Positions 8,445-16,627 of a stretch of 64,000 bases of DNA are shown in pieces. The position numbers and the translations under genes are program-made. Source of the DNA: Ancylobacter novellus DSM 506 (lineage in GTDB: Bacteria > Pseudomonadota > Alphaproteobacteria > Rhizobiales > Xanthobacteraceae); assembly GCF_000092925.1 (NCBI RefSeq), contig NC_014217.1, positions 1,426,001 through 1,490,000 on the forward strand. Direction: 5' to 3'. Within the stretch, counting starts at the first letter, position 1; every line of letters starts with the position of its first letter. The notes below the pieces were generated by a model. It was not told where the DNA came from. It saw only the letters and a list, made by a program, of their open reading frames with translations, and searched no databases.

Positions 8445-8552
8445 CCTCATCCTGAGGTGCGAGCGCAGCGAGCCTCGAAGGATGATCGTTTAAGCGCGCC
8501 CGGATGAGCATCCTTCGAGGCCCGGCCGTTGGCCGGGCACCTCAGGATGAGG
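8445..8552. repeat. RPE-type intergenic palindromic element, copy 3
   Basis: A full copy in the same orientation as copy 2, with outer cctcatcctgaggtgc and cacctcaggatgagg arms, inner cctcgaaggatg and catccttcgagg arms, and the adjoining GC hairpin. With copy 2 and the decayed pieces it fills most of the 456-base gap before recJ; I see no gene in that gap. Confidence 0.85.
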
Positions 8553-8664
8553 TTCGTCGGGGACGACAGAAGGCGATCGGGCGCTGTACGCCAAGCATGG
8601 CCAAATCCCCCATGCCGCCATCCCCCCTCGACGCGGGCGCGCGCTTGAGGCTTATCCTGCGCGC

Positions 8665-10485
8665 ATGAGTCTGAACCTTCCCACCGCTGCGCCGGCGCCG
8701 CGCGCCTTCCTCGGCGTGGCGCGCTCGGCCACCGGGCGCTTCTGGCGCGAGCGGCTCGACCTGCGCGGCGCGCAGGCGACGCTCGCCATCGTGCAGCGTA
8801 CCGGCGTGCCGGAAATCCTCGCCCGCGTGCTCGCCGGGCGCGGCGTCGGCATCGACGAGGTCGAAGCCTGGCTCGACCCGACCGTCAAGCGCCTGCTGCC
8901 CGATCCGGACACGCTGACCGACATGGGGCCTTGCGTCGCCCGCCTCGCCGACGCCGTCACCACGGGCGAGAAGGTCGCGGTGTTCGGCGACTACGATGTC
9001 GACGGCGCCACCTCCACCGCGCTGCTGGTCGAGGTGCTGCGCGCCGGCGGGCTCGATCCCGCCTTCTACATCCCGGACCGCATCTTCGAGGGCTACGGGC
9101 CGAACATCCCGGCCATAGAGGGGCTGGCGGCGGGCGGGGCGAGCCTCCTCGTCCCCGTCGATTGCGGCACGATGAGCTTCGAGCCCTTCGCCCGCGCCCG
9201 CGAGCTCGGCCTCGACGTGGTGGTCATCGATCATCACCAGGCCGGCGAGACCCTGCCCGAAGTCGCGGCGCTGGTGAATCCGAACCGCGTCGACGACCTC
9301 TCCGGCCTCGGCCATCTCTGTGCCGTCGGCCTCGTCTTCGTCGTTGCCGTCGGGCTGCTGCGCGAGCTTGAGCAGCGCGGCTGGTGGAATGCGGCGCGCC
9401 CCAAGCCGAACCTGCTCGCCGACCTCGATCTCGTGGCGCTCGGCACGGTGGCCGACGTGGTGCCGCTGCTCGGCCTCAACCGCGCCTATGTGACCAAGGG
9501 CCTGCTCCAGCTCCGCAAGCGCGAGCGCCCCGGCCTGACCGCGCTGATGGACGCTGCCCGGCTCTCCGGCCCGCCCAAGGCGTGGCATCTCGGCTTCCTG
9601 CTCGGCCCGCGCATCAATGCCGGCGGGCGCATCGGCGACGCCGCGCTCGGCACGCGCCTGCTGCTCACCCGCGATCCCATCGAGGCCGCCGCCATCGCTG
9701 CCGAGCTCGACCGGCTGAACGCCGAGCGCCAGCAGGTGGAGCGGGCCATCGTCGCGCAGGCCGAGGCGGAGGCCGAAGCCGCGCTCGGACGCGCCGGGGA
9801 GGGGGCGGTGATCCTCTCCTCGGGGCAGGGCTGGCATCCGGGCGTGGTCGGGCTGGTGGCGGCGCGGCTGAAGGAGAAGTTCGGCCGCCCGGCCTTCGCC
9901 ATCGCCTTCACCGGCGAGAGCGGCGCCGGTTCCGCCCGCTCCATCCCCGGCGTCGATGTCGGCCGCGCCGTGCGGGCGGCGGTCGAGCTCGGCATATTGG
10001 TGAAGGGCGGCGGCCACGCCATGGCCGCTGGTCTGACGGTCGCGCGGGAAAAACTCGGCGAGCTGCGTGCGCATCTGGAGGAGGTGCTCGCCGTCTCGGT
10101 CGAGGAGGCGCGGGCGGTGGACGAGACGGTGATCGACGGCGCGCTCTCCGCCGCCGGGGCGACACCCGATCTCGTGGAACTGATCGAGAAGGCCGGGCCG
10201 TTCGGCGCCGGCAACCCGCAGCCGATCTTCGCCTTTCCCGCGCATCGCATCGTCTATGCCGAGCCGGGCAATTCCGACCAGGTGCGCGTGCGGCTGCGCG
10301 GCTCGGACGGCACGGTGCTCTCCGGCGTCGCCTTCCGCGCCGCCAACACGCCGCTCGGCCAGGCGCTCATCGCCGCGCGCGGCCAGCAGGCGCATGTCGC
10401 CGGCATGCTGGAGCTCGATTCATGGCAGGGCCGCACGCAGGTGAACCTGCGCATCTGCGATGTCGCCATGCCGGAAATCGGCTGA
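8665..10485 (+). CDS. recJ: Single-stranded-DNA-specific exonuclease RecJ
   Basis: A 5'-to-3' single-strand exonuclease acting in recombination and mismatch repair. The 606 residues carry the DHH phosphoesterase motifs: VFGDYDVDGATS near residue 107, VPVDCG near 165 and VVIDHHQ near 185. The DHHA1 motif KGGGHAMAAGLTV (near residue 450) and the C-terminal OB-like domain are also present. Length is normal. It lies six bases before a flavoprotein gene and probably shares its transcript. In relatives it usually follows glpX directly. Confidence 0.97.
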   Translation: MSLNLPTAAPAPRAFLGVARSATGRFWRERLDLRGAQATLAIVQRTGVPEILARVLAGRGVGIDEVEAWLDPTVKRLLPDPDTLTDMGPCVARLADAVTTGEKVAVFGDYDVDGATSTALLVEVLRAGGLDPAFYIPDRIFEGYGPNIPAIEGLAAGGASLLVPVDCGTMSFEPFARARELGLDVVVIDHHQAGETLPEVAALVNPNRVDDLSGLGHLCAVGLVFVVAVGLLRELEQRGWWNAARPKPNLLADLDLVALGTVADVVPLLGLNRAYVTKGLLQLRKRERPGLTALMDAARLSGPPKAWHLGFLLGPRINAGGRIGDAALGTRLLLTRDPIEAAAIAAELDRLNAERQQVERAIVAQAEAEAEAALGRAGEGAVILSSGQGWHPGVVGLVAARLKEKFGRPAFAIAFTGESGAGSARSIPGVDVGRAVRAAVELGILVKGGGHAMAAGLTVAREKLGELRAHLEEVLAVSVEEARAVDETVIDGALSAAGATPDLVELIEKAGPFGAGNPQPIFAFPAHRIVYAEPGNSDQVRVRLRGSDGTVLSGVAFRAANTPLGQALIAARGQQAHVAGMLELDSWQGRTQVNLRICDVAMPEIG

Positions 10486-10491
10486 CACGCC

Positions 10492-11853
10492 ATGGGGTTG
10501 GGCGGGTTTGCGGAATCGGATCGGCAGGGCGTTGAATCAAAATCTGAGCCGCCTCGCGCGGCCATCATCGGCGCCGGGCCGGCGGGGCTGATCGCGGCGG
10601 AGACGCTGGCGCGGGCGGGATGCCGTGTGACGATCCATGAGCGCATGGCCTCGCCGGCGCGCAAATTCCTCATCGCCGGGCGCGGCGGGCTGAACCTCAC
10701 CCATTCCGAGCCGCGCGAGCGCTTCCTCGCCCGCTATGGCGCGGCGGCGGAGTGGCTGGCGCCGATGATCGACGCTTATCCCCCCGGCCGGCTGCGCGCC
10801 TTCGCCGAGGGGCTGGGGGAGGAGACCTTCGTCGGCTCCAGCGGGCGGGTCTTCCCGACGAGCTTCAAGGCTTCGCCCTTGCTGCGCGCGTGGCTGCACC
10901 GGCTCGACGCGCTCGGCGTCAGGCTGATGACCCGCCACCGCTGGCTCGGCTGGGCAAACGATGCGCAAGGTGACACCGCATTGCGCTTCGAGGCACCGGC
11001 TGATGCCACCGGTGGCGGCCGGAATGTCACCATTAGCGTCACCAGTGACGCCGCCCTGCTGGCGTTGGGCGGCGCGAGCTGGCCGCGCCTGGGCAGCGAT
11101 GGGCAATGGGTCGACACTTTCCAGTCGGCGGGCATAGCGGTCGAGCCGCTGCGGCCGGCCAATAGCGGCGTGCGCATCGGCTGGTCGGAGACTTTCCGCA
11201 CCCGCTTCGCCGGCGAACCGCTGAAGCGCATCGCGCTCGCCGTCGATGGGGCGAGCGTGCGCGGCGAGGCGATGATCGACGCCGCGGGGCTGGAGGGCGG
11301 GGCGGTCTATGCGCTGTCGTCACGTCTGCGTGAGGCGATCCTCCGCGACGGCGCGGCAAGGCTGGAGATCGATCTGCGGCCCGACCTTTCCCTAGAAGCG
11401 CTGGCGAACAAGCTGGCGACCGGGCGCAAGGGCGAGAGCCTGTCCAACCGGCTGCGCAAGGCCGGCCTGCCGCCGGTCGCGAGCGCCCTGCTGCGCGAGG
11501 CTTCGCGCGAACTGCCGGCCGATCCCCGCGCGCTGGCCGCGCTCGCCAAGGCGCTGCCGCTCACCGCCACCGCCATGGCGCCGATCGAGCGGGCCATCTC
11601 CTCGGCCGGCGGCGTGTCGCGGGCCATGCTCGACAAGCACTTGATGCTGCACGCGAAACCGGGAACCTTCCTCGCCGGCGAGATGCTGGACTGGGAGGCG
11701 CCGACCGGCGGCTACCTGCTGCAGGCGTGCTTTTCCACCGGCTTCGCGGCGGCCTGCGGGATGCTGACGCATCTCGGCCTGCCGCAGCCTGAGGCATGGG
11801 CCGGGCCGTGGTCGGCGGCGGATGAGGGAAGGAAGGCGCGGGACGACGACTGA
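10492..11853 (+). CDS. FAD-dependent flavoprotein (HI0933/PP_4765-like family)
   Basis: A 453-residue flavoprotein. The Rossmann motif IIGAGPAGLIAAETLARAG lies near residue 24. KFLIAGRGGLNLTHSE, SSGRVFPTSFKASPLLRAWL and the C-terminal LAGEMLDWEAPTGGYLLQACFSTG are signatures of the HI0933-type flavoprotein family (TIGR03862 subgroup). Its reaction is not known; the related BaiN enzymes reduce steroid double bonds. No signal peptide. It starts six bases after recJ, so translation may be coupled. Confidence 0.85.
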   Translation: MGLGGFAESDRQGVESKSEPPRAAIIGAGPAGLIAAETLARAGCRVTIHERMASPARKFLIAGRGGLNLTHSEPRERFLARYGAAAEWLAPMIDAYPPGRLRAFAEGLGEETFVGSSGRVFPTSFKASPLLRAWLHRLDALGVRLMTRHRWLGWANDAQGDTALRFEAPADATGGGRNVTISVTSDAALLALGGASWPRLGSDGQWVDTFQSAGIAVEPLRPANSGVRIGWSETFRTRFAGEPLKRIALAVDGASVRGEAMIDAAGLEGGAVYALSSRLREAILRDGAARLEIDLRPDLSLEALANKLATGRKGESLSNRLRKAGLPPVASALLREASRELPADPRALAALAKALPLTATAMAPIERAISSAGGVSRAMLDKHLMLHAKPGTFLAGEMLDWEAPTGGYLLQACFSTGFAAACGMLTHLGLPQPEAWAGPWSAADEGRKARDDD

Positions 11854-12172
11854 GGGAGCGCGTGCCGTCGTCCCGCGCGGTTCACGAGACCTGCCGGGAT
11901 GTGGTCTCGCGAAGGCGTTGCCGGTAATGTCGACGGGCGCGTTCTGGTATTCGCGCGCCGTCGTCGGCGTTGGCGAGATAAATACGCGTGGCCCTTGTCA
12001 TGCACAATGATTATCTTCCGGGATTATTATAGTTCTAAACTATACCGGCAGAGTTTTACTTCACCGCACACCGCCGGTCGGGCGACGCCTTGCGCGAAGG
12101 GGATGGCGGGCGTACCTCAGTGAGAGCGGGCGAGGCGGCAGCGCGCGAGCGAGAGGCGGGAGGTCATTCCTC
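11854..12172. other. Intergenic region with AT-rich control sequence
   Basis: This 319-base gap holds no credible gene. Its first half is ordinary GC-rich sequence. From about 11975 to 12060 it turns AT-rich, with atgattatc at 12007 and a strong dyad at 12028-12044, which together look like the control region of the 12173 gene. Confidence 0.5.
12028..12044. promoter_or_regulatory. Perfect dyad, possible iron-responsive (Irr/Fur-type) site
   Basis: tatagtt-cta-aactata is a perfect seven-base inverted repeat with a three-base centre in an otherwise GC-rich genome. It contains ttctaaa, which equals one half of the rhizobial iron control element as I recall it (tttagaa, three bases, ttctaaa). 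The iron link is inference, supported by the imelysin operon downstream. Confidence 0.45.
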
Positions 12173-12460
12173 ATGGCACGTCTGTTCTTCCGCCGGGGAT
12201 CGGCCGGCGAGGCGGCGCCCGACGCGGCGCGCGAGCTCGCCGCCAAGGCGCGCGCGCTGCTCGGCGTCGGCGAGGAAACCACCATATCGATCAGCGAGAT
12301 CGCCTGCGGCGACCCGGCCTGCGGCGGCGCCGAGACGGTGGTGCTGGTGATGCGCCCCGGCCGGCGTACCGAGGCGGCCAAGCTCATGAAGCCCTTGAGC
12401 ACGGTGACGGATGCGGAGCTCGCCGAGGCGCTGCAGCCGCTGCTTGACGTAACGGCATAG
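12173..12460 (+). CDS. Small conserved protein with CGDPAC motif
   Basis: A 95-residue protein without signal peptide. After a basic N-terminus and a helix (residues 14-33) it reads ISISEIACGDPACGGAETV, then a strand LVMRPGRR and a C-terminal helix TDAELAEALQPLL. The paired cysteines could bind a metal. I recall similar C-x-x-P-x-C small proteins near metal-related genes but cannot name a function. The ATG at 12173 is supported by gggaggt upstream. It sits between two candidate iron-control sequences and 171 bases ahead of the imelysin operon. Confidence 0.75.
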   Translation: MARLFFRRGSAGEAAPDAARELAAKARALLGVGEETTISISEIACGDPACGGAETVVLVMRPGRRTEAAKLMKPLSTVTDAELAEALQPLLDVTA

Positions 12461-12530
12461 GCAGGTGGGCGCGCAAAAGTATTCATACGGATTTACATGA
12501 CGTCTTGCGCAACGTCCTTTGTCTTTGCAC

Positions 12531-12547
12531 TGTATAACCATTCTAAT
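12531..12547 (+). promoter_or_regulatory. Candidate iron control element upstream of imelysin operon
   Basis: tgtataaccattctaat matches about 14 of 17 positions of an Irr-type box of the form tttagaa-n3-ttctaaa, with an intact accattctaa right half. It lies 85 bases before the imelysin start, in an AT-rich stretch where a promoter is expected. Assignment to Irr is inference from memory of the consensus. Confidence 0.4.
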
Positions 12548-12631
12548 GTGTTGCCGAACACTTGCGATTTCTTGCATCGCTGGCGTAGGAGTTTCCCCGC
12601 TAAGCCGCACGGGCGGCGGGAGGAGATATCC

Positions 12632-13927
12632 ATGCGAGCCAGATCACTGTTCGCCGCGCCGCTCGTTGCGGCCTTCGCGTTCGGTGCCGTCGTCGCCGCC
12701 GGCCCCGCCGGTGCGCAGACCCAGGCGCCGAAGGTGCGCGACATCGTCACGACCTATGCCGACATTGCCGAGGCGATGTATGGCGACAGCCTGAAGACGG
12801 CCAAGGACCTCCAGTCCGCCGTCGACGCCTTCCTCGCCGATCCGACCGAGGCCAATCTCGACAAGGCCAAGACCGCGTGGAAGGCCGCGCGCGTTCCCTA
12901 CCAGCAGACGGAAGGCTACCGCTTCGGCAACGCCATCGTCGACGACTGGGAGGGCCGCGTGAACGCCTGGCCGCTCGACGAGGGGCTGATCGATTACGTG
13001 GACAAGAAGAGCTACGGCGACTCGTCCGACGAGAACCCGCTCTACACCGCCAACGTGATCGCCAACACCAAGATCCGCGTCGGCAAGAAGACCATCGACG
13101 CCACGAAGATCACGCCCAAGCTGCTCGACAGCCTGCAGGAAGCCGGCGGCGTCGAATCCAACGTCGCCATCGGCTACCACGCCATCGAATTCCTGCTGTG
13201 GGGCCAGGACCTCAACGGCACGGGTCCGGGCGCCGGCAAGCGGCCCGCCACCGACTACTCGGCCACGAACTGCACCAACGGCAATTGCGACCGCCGCGGC
13301 GCCTATCTCAAGGCCGCGACCGACCTGCTCGTCGCCGATCTCACCGACATGACCAAGTGGTGGGGCGCCAAGGGCAAGGCCCGCGCCGCCGTGGCGAAGC
13401 AGAAGGACAAGGCCGCCCTCGGCACCATCCTCACCGGCCTCGGCTCGCTCTCCTATGGCGAGCTGGCGGGCGAGCGCATGAAGCTCGGCCTCATCCTGCA
13501 CGACCCCGAGGAGGAGCATGACTGCTTCTCCGACAACACCTACAACTCGCACTATTACGACGAGCTGGGCATCGCCTCGATCTATCGCGGCAAGTACACC
13601 CGCGTTGACGGCAGCGTCGTCGAGGGTGCGTCGGTCGCCGCTTACGCCGCCGCCAAGGCGCCGAAGGCCGCCGAGGAGGCCGATGCCAAGGTCGACGCCG
13701 CGCTCGCTGCGCTCAAGGCCATCAAGGACGAGGGCGACAGCGGCAAGGAGGCCTATGACCAGATGATCGGCGAGGGCAACGCCGCCGGCAACGCGCTGGT
13801 GCAGAAGGGCGTCGATTCGCTCGTCGCCCAGACCCGCGCCATCGAAGGCGTGGTCGCGGCGCTGAAGCTGAAGATCAAGGTCGAGGGCTCGGACAGCCTG
13901 GACGATCCGTCCAAGGTCGGCCAGTGA
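12632..13927 (+). CDS. Imelysin (M75) family periplasmic protein, first copy
   Basis: A 431-residue exported protein with a signal peptide (hydrophobic residues 8-23, cleavage near AGAQ-TQ). The imelysin domain fills the rest. The family GxHxxE signature is GYHAIEFLLWGQD at residues 181-193, and the repeat-half motif GELAGERMKLGLILHDPEEEHDCFSD is also characteristic. Relatives such as IcmP and the M75 domain of EfeO act in periplasmic iron handling; a peptidase role is doubtful. No cupredoxin domain is present. The start at 12632 follows ggaggagat. It heads a five-gene operon with gaps of 7-11 bases or overlaps. Confidence 0.92.
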   Translation: MRARSLFAAPLVAAFAFGAVVAAGPAGAQTQAPKVRDIVTTYADIAEAMYGDSLKTAKDLQSAVDAFLADPTEANLDKAKTAWKAARVPYQQTEGYRFGNAIVDDWEGRVNAWPLDEGLIDYVDKKSYGDSSDENPLYTANVIANTKIRVGKKTIDATKITPKLLDSLQEAGGVESNVAIGYHAIEFLLWGQDLNGTGPGAGKRPATDYSATNCTNGNCDRRGAYLKAATDLLVADLTDMTKWWGAKGKARAAVAKQKDKAALGTILTGLGSLSYGELAGERMKLGLILHDPEEEHDCFSDNTYNSHYYDELGIASIYRGKYTRVDGSVVEGASVAAYAAAKAPKAAEEADAKVDAALAALKAIKDEGDSGKEAYDQMIGEGNAAGNALVQKGVDSLVAQTRAIEGVVAALKLKIKVEGSDSLDDPSKVGQ

Positions 13928-13934
13928 GGCGAAA

Positions 13935-15398
13935 ATGACGATCGGCGGCGCGAGACTTTCGCGCCGCGCCCTTCTCGGCGCGGGTGCGGCCTTCGGGGCC
14001 TTGGCGGTGCTGTCACCGACGAGGACCGGGCAGGCGAGGGCACCCGCGCCTTTCGTTCCGACGAAGACGCTGACGCTCAAATCCGGCGACGCCGAACTGA
14101 AGCTGCTCGGGCCGGACAAGCCGGCGACCCGCATCCTCGCCTATGACGGTACGCCGTTCCAGACGCTGCGCCTGCCGCGCGGCACGCGCCTGCAGGCGAC
14201 CTATGTGAACGGCCTCGATGAAGGCTCGTCGCTGCATTTCCACGGCATCCGCATGCCGAACGAATATGACGGCGTGCCGCCGCTGACCCAGCCCCTCGTC
14301 GAGCCGGGCGGGCGCTTCGTGCATCTGCTGCCGCTGGACGATCCGGGCACCTTCTTCTTCCATCCCCATTGCGACGAGACCGGGCAGGCCGGGCGCGGAC
14401 TTGTGGGCGTGCTCATCGTCGAGGACGAGCGCGACCCGAAATTCGATGCCGACGAGATCCTCTGCCTGAAGGACTGGCGGCTCGCCGAGAATGGCGGTTT
14501 CCTGCCGCTGACGGAGCCGGACGGCGCCTCCAAGGCCGGCACCTTCGGCGCCACGCGCACGGTGAACGGCAAGCCGACCGTGGAGCTTTCGGCGGCGCCG
14601 GGCGCGGATGTGCGCCTGCGTGTGCTCAATGTCGACGCCACGCGCATCATGGATATCGGCGTCGAGGGCGCCGAGGCCTGGCTGATCGCGGTGGACGGCC
14701 ATGCGCTGAAACCCGTGCGCCTCGACGATCTGCCTGATGGCATCTGGCGCATGGGGCCGGCGCAGCGCATCGATCTGCATGTGCGCATGCCGGCCGATGG
14801 CAAGCGGGTGAGCGTCGGCGACTACCGCGCGGCCGACATCTACCATTTCGCCACGCTGGTCCCGTCCGGAAAGCCGAAGCGCAAGCCGCGCCGCGGGCCG
14901 CTCGCGCTGCCGGCGGCCGAGTTGCCGTTCCCCGATCTCGAGGCGGCCGAATTCCATTCCTTCACGCTTCAGCAGGCGACGGACGAGGCGGTGAAGAATC
15001 TCGGCCTGCCGCCGGACGATCCGCTGGCCAAGGCGCTGGTGGCGAGCTTCTGCGTCGGCGCCGCGACCTATTGGTCGATCGGCCAGACCTCCTGGGCCGC
15101 CGGCGATCGGCTCGGCCTGCCGCCGCCGCTGGCGGCGATGAAGGAGGGCCGGAGCTATCGGATCGAGATCAAGAACGAGACGCGCTTTCCCCATCCCATC
15201 CACCTGCACGGCCATGCCTTCGCGGTGCTGGGTTCCTCGAAGGGCCGCCTGCCGCGCCATTTCGCCGATACGGTGCTGGTGCAGCCCGGCGAGGCGGTGG
15301 AGATCGGCTTCGTCGCCGTGTCCGGCGACTGGGTGTTCCACTGCCACATCCTGGAGCATATGGAGACCGGGATGATGGGCTGGTTCCGGGTGGTGTGA
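13935..15398 (+). CDS. Tat-exported multicopper oxidase
   Basis: A 487-residue periplasmic oxidase with a twin-arginine signal (LSRRALLGAGAAF, residues 8-20). All four copper motifs are visible: HFHG at 101-104, HPHCD at 143-147, HPIHLHGHAF around 418-427 and HCHILEHMETGM at 469-480. The type 1 site has its Cys (470) and Met (480). It would couple oxidation of a metal ion or phenol to reduction of oxygen to water; ferroxidase activity is an attractive guess from the imelysin neighbours. It sits seven bases after the first imelysin and overlaps the next gene at TGATG. A copper oxidase inside this gene set is unusual to my knowledge. Confidence 0.92.
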   Translation: MTIGGARLSRRALLGAGAAFGALAVLSPTRTGQARAPAPFVPTKTLTLKSGDAELKLLGPDKPATRILAYDGTPFQTLRLPRGTRLQATYVNGLDEGSSLHFHGIRMPNEYDGVPPLTQPLVEPGGRFVHLLPLDDPGTFFFHPHCDETGQAGRGLVGVLIVEDERDPKFDADEILCLKDWRLAENGGFLPLTEPDGASKAGTFGATRTVNGKPTVELSAAPGADVRLRVLNVDATRIMDIGVEGAEAWLIAVDGHALKPVRLDDLPDGIWRMGPAQRIDLHVRMPADGKRVSVGDYRAADIYHFATLVPSGKPKRKPRRGPLALPAAELPFPDLEAAEFHSFTLQQATDEAVKNLGLPPDDPLAKALVASFCVGAATYWSIGQTSWAAGDRLGLPPPLAAMKEGRSYRIEIKNETRFPHPIHLHGHAFAVLGSSKGRLPRHFADTVLVQPGEAVEIGFVAVSGDWVFHCHILEHMETGMMGWFRVV

Positions 15399-16618
15399 TG
15401 GGCGCGGTGCGCAGGCTGTTCCGGTGCGCGGCGTTCGCCGTGGCGATGCTGCCGCTCGCGGTCGCCACTGCCGACGATGCCGGCCTCGACGCCGCCATCG
15501 GCAAGGCGCTGTTCGAGCGGCCCTGGGTGCCGGCGCCGAGCTCGACGCGCGCCAATGACGGGCTCGGCCCGCTGTTCGACGCGCGCTCCTGCTCCGCCTG
15601 CCACCATGGCGGCGCCGGCAAGGGCGCGACCGCGCTGGACGCGGACGGCAAGCCGGACGGGCTCGGCATGGTGCTGTCGCTGTTCCGGGCCGATGGCGGC
15701 GACGACCCGGTCTACGGCCATCGGCTGGAGACCATGACGCTGCCGGGCGTGCCGGTCGAAGGCAGCTTCACCGTCGCCACAGAGAACGGCCGCCGCATTC
15801 CGCGCATCGACGAGCCCGGTTACGGGGCGCTCGATGCCGCCACGCATGTCTCGCTGCGCACGGCGCCGGATCTGCGCGGGCGCGGCAAGCTCGAACGCGT
15901 CGACGACGACGCCATCCTCGCTTTGGAAGACCCCGACGACCGCGACGGCGACGGCGTGCGTGGCCGCGCCCGGCGGCTGCAACATGCCGAGGGCGGCTCG
16001 ATCATCGGCCGCTTCGGCTGGAAGGCGAGCCACGCGACGCTGGCGAGCCAGACCTCGGAAGCCTTCGCGCTCGATCTCGGCCTGTCGACACCGCTGCGCA
16101 TGGAGCCCTGGGGCGACTGCACGCAGGCGCAGGCCGCCTGCCGCGACGCCCCGCACGGACGCGAGGCCGAGGGCGAGCCGGAGATCACTGGCGCCATCGT
16201 CGAGCGCATCGTCGCCTATCTGCGTGCCCTCAAGGTGCCGCAGGCCGAGGCCGACCGGCGCGGTGCAAAACTCTTCGCCGCCACCGGCTGCGCGGCCTGC
16301 CACAAGCCTTCGCTGCCGATGCGCGAGGGCGGTAGCCTCAGCCTCTACACCGACGTGCTGCTGCACGAGATGGGCGAGGGCCTCGCCGATCCGGCCGGCG
16401 TCCCCGGTGCGGCGGCGGGCGAATGGCGCACCGCCCCGCTCGCGGGCATCTCCACCTCGCTGGCGCGTGGCGTCGGCCTGCTGCACGATGGCCGCGCGTC
16501 GAGCGTCGTTGAAGCGGTGCGCTGGCATGGCGGCGAGGCGTCGGGCGCGCGGGCGCGCTTCGAGGCGCTGGACGCCGCCCGGCGGCGCGCGCTGATCGAC
16601 TATGTTTCCTCTCTCTAG
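15398..16618 (+). CDS. Di-haem oxidoreductase (DHOR, putative thiol oxidoreductase) family
   Basis: A 406-residue periplasmic c-type cytochrome. A signal peptide covers about residues 1-25 (cleavage near ATA-DD). Two haem-binding motifs are present, CSACH at 65-69 and CAACH at 298-302. The family block GRFGWKASHATLASQTSEAF lies between them. The enzyme probably passes electrons from a periplasmic donor; the substrate is unknown. The ATG shares a base with the oxidase stop (TGATG), showing translational coupling. In Pseudomonas the same family lies between two imelysin genes, as it does here. Confidence 0.9.
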   Translation: MGAVRRLFRCAAFAVAMLPLAVATADDAGLDAAIGKALFERPWVPAPSSTRANDGLGPLFDARSCSACHHGGAGKGATALDADGKPDGLGMVLSLFRADGGDDPVYGHRLETMTLPGVPVEGSFTVATENGRRIPRIDEPGYGALDAATHVSLRTAPDLRGRGKLERVDDDAILALEDPDDRDGDGVRGRARRLQHAEGGSIIGRFGWKASHATLASQTSEAFALDLGLSTPLRMEPWGDCTQAQAACRDAPHGREAEGEPEITGAIVERIVAYLRALKVPQAEADRRGAKLFAATGCAACHKPSLPMREGGSLSLYTDVLLHEMGEGLADPAGVPGAAAGEWRTAPLAGISTSLARGVGLLHDGRASSVVEAVRWHGGEASGARARFEALDAARRRALIDYVSSL

Positions 16619-16627
16619 ACCCGAGGC

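Noticed and set aside
12497..12631. N-terminal extension of the first imelysin from 12497
   Set aside because: The extension lacks a coding character, covers the likely promoter and would hide the signal peptide; the ATG at 12632 has a good ribosome site.
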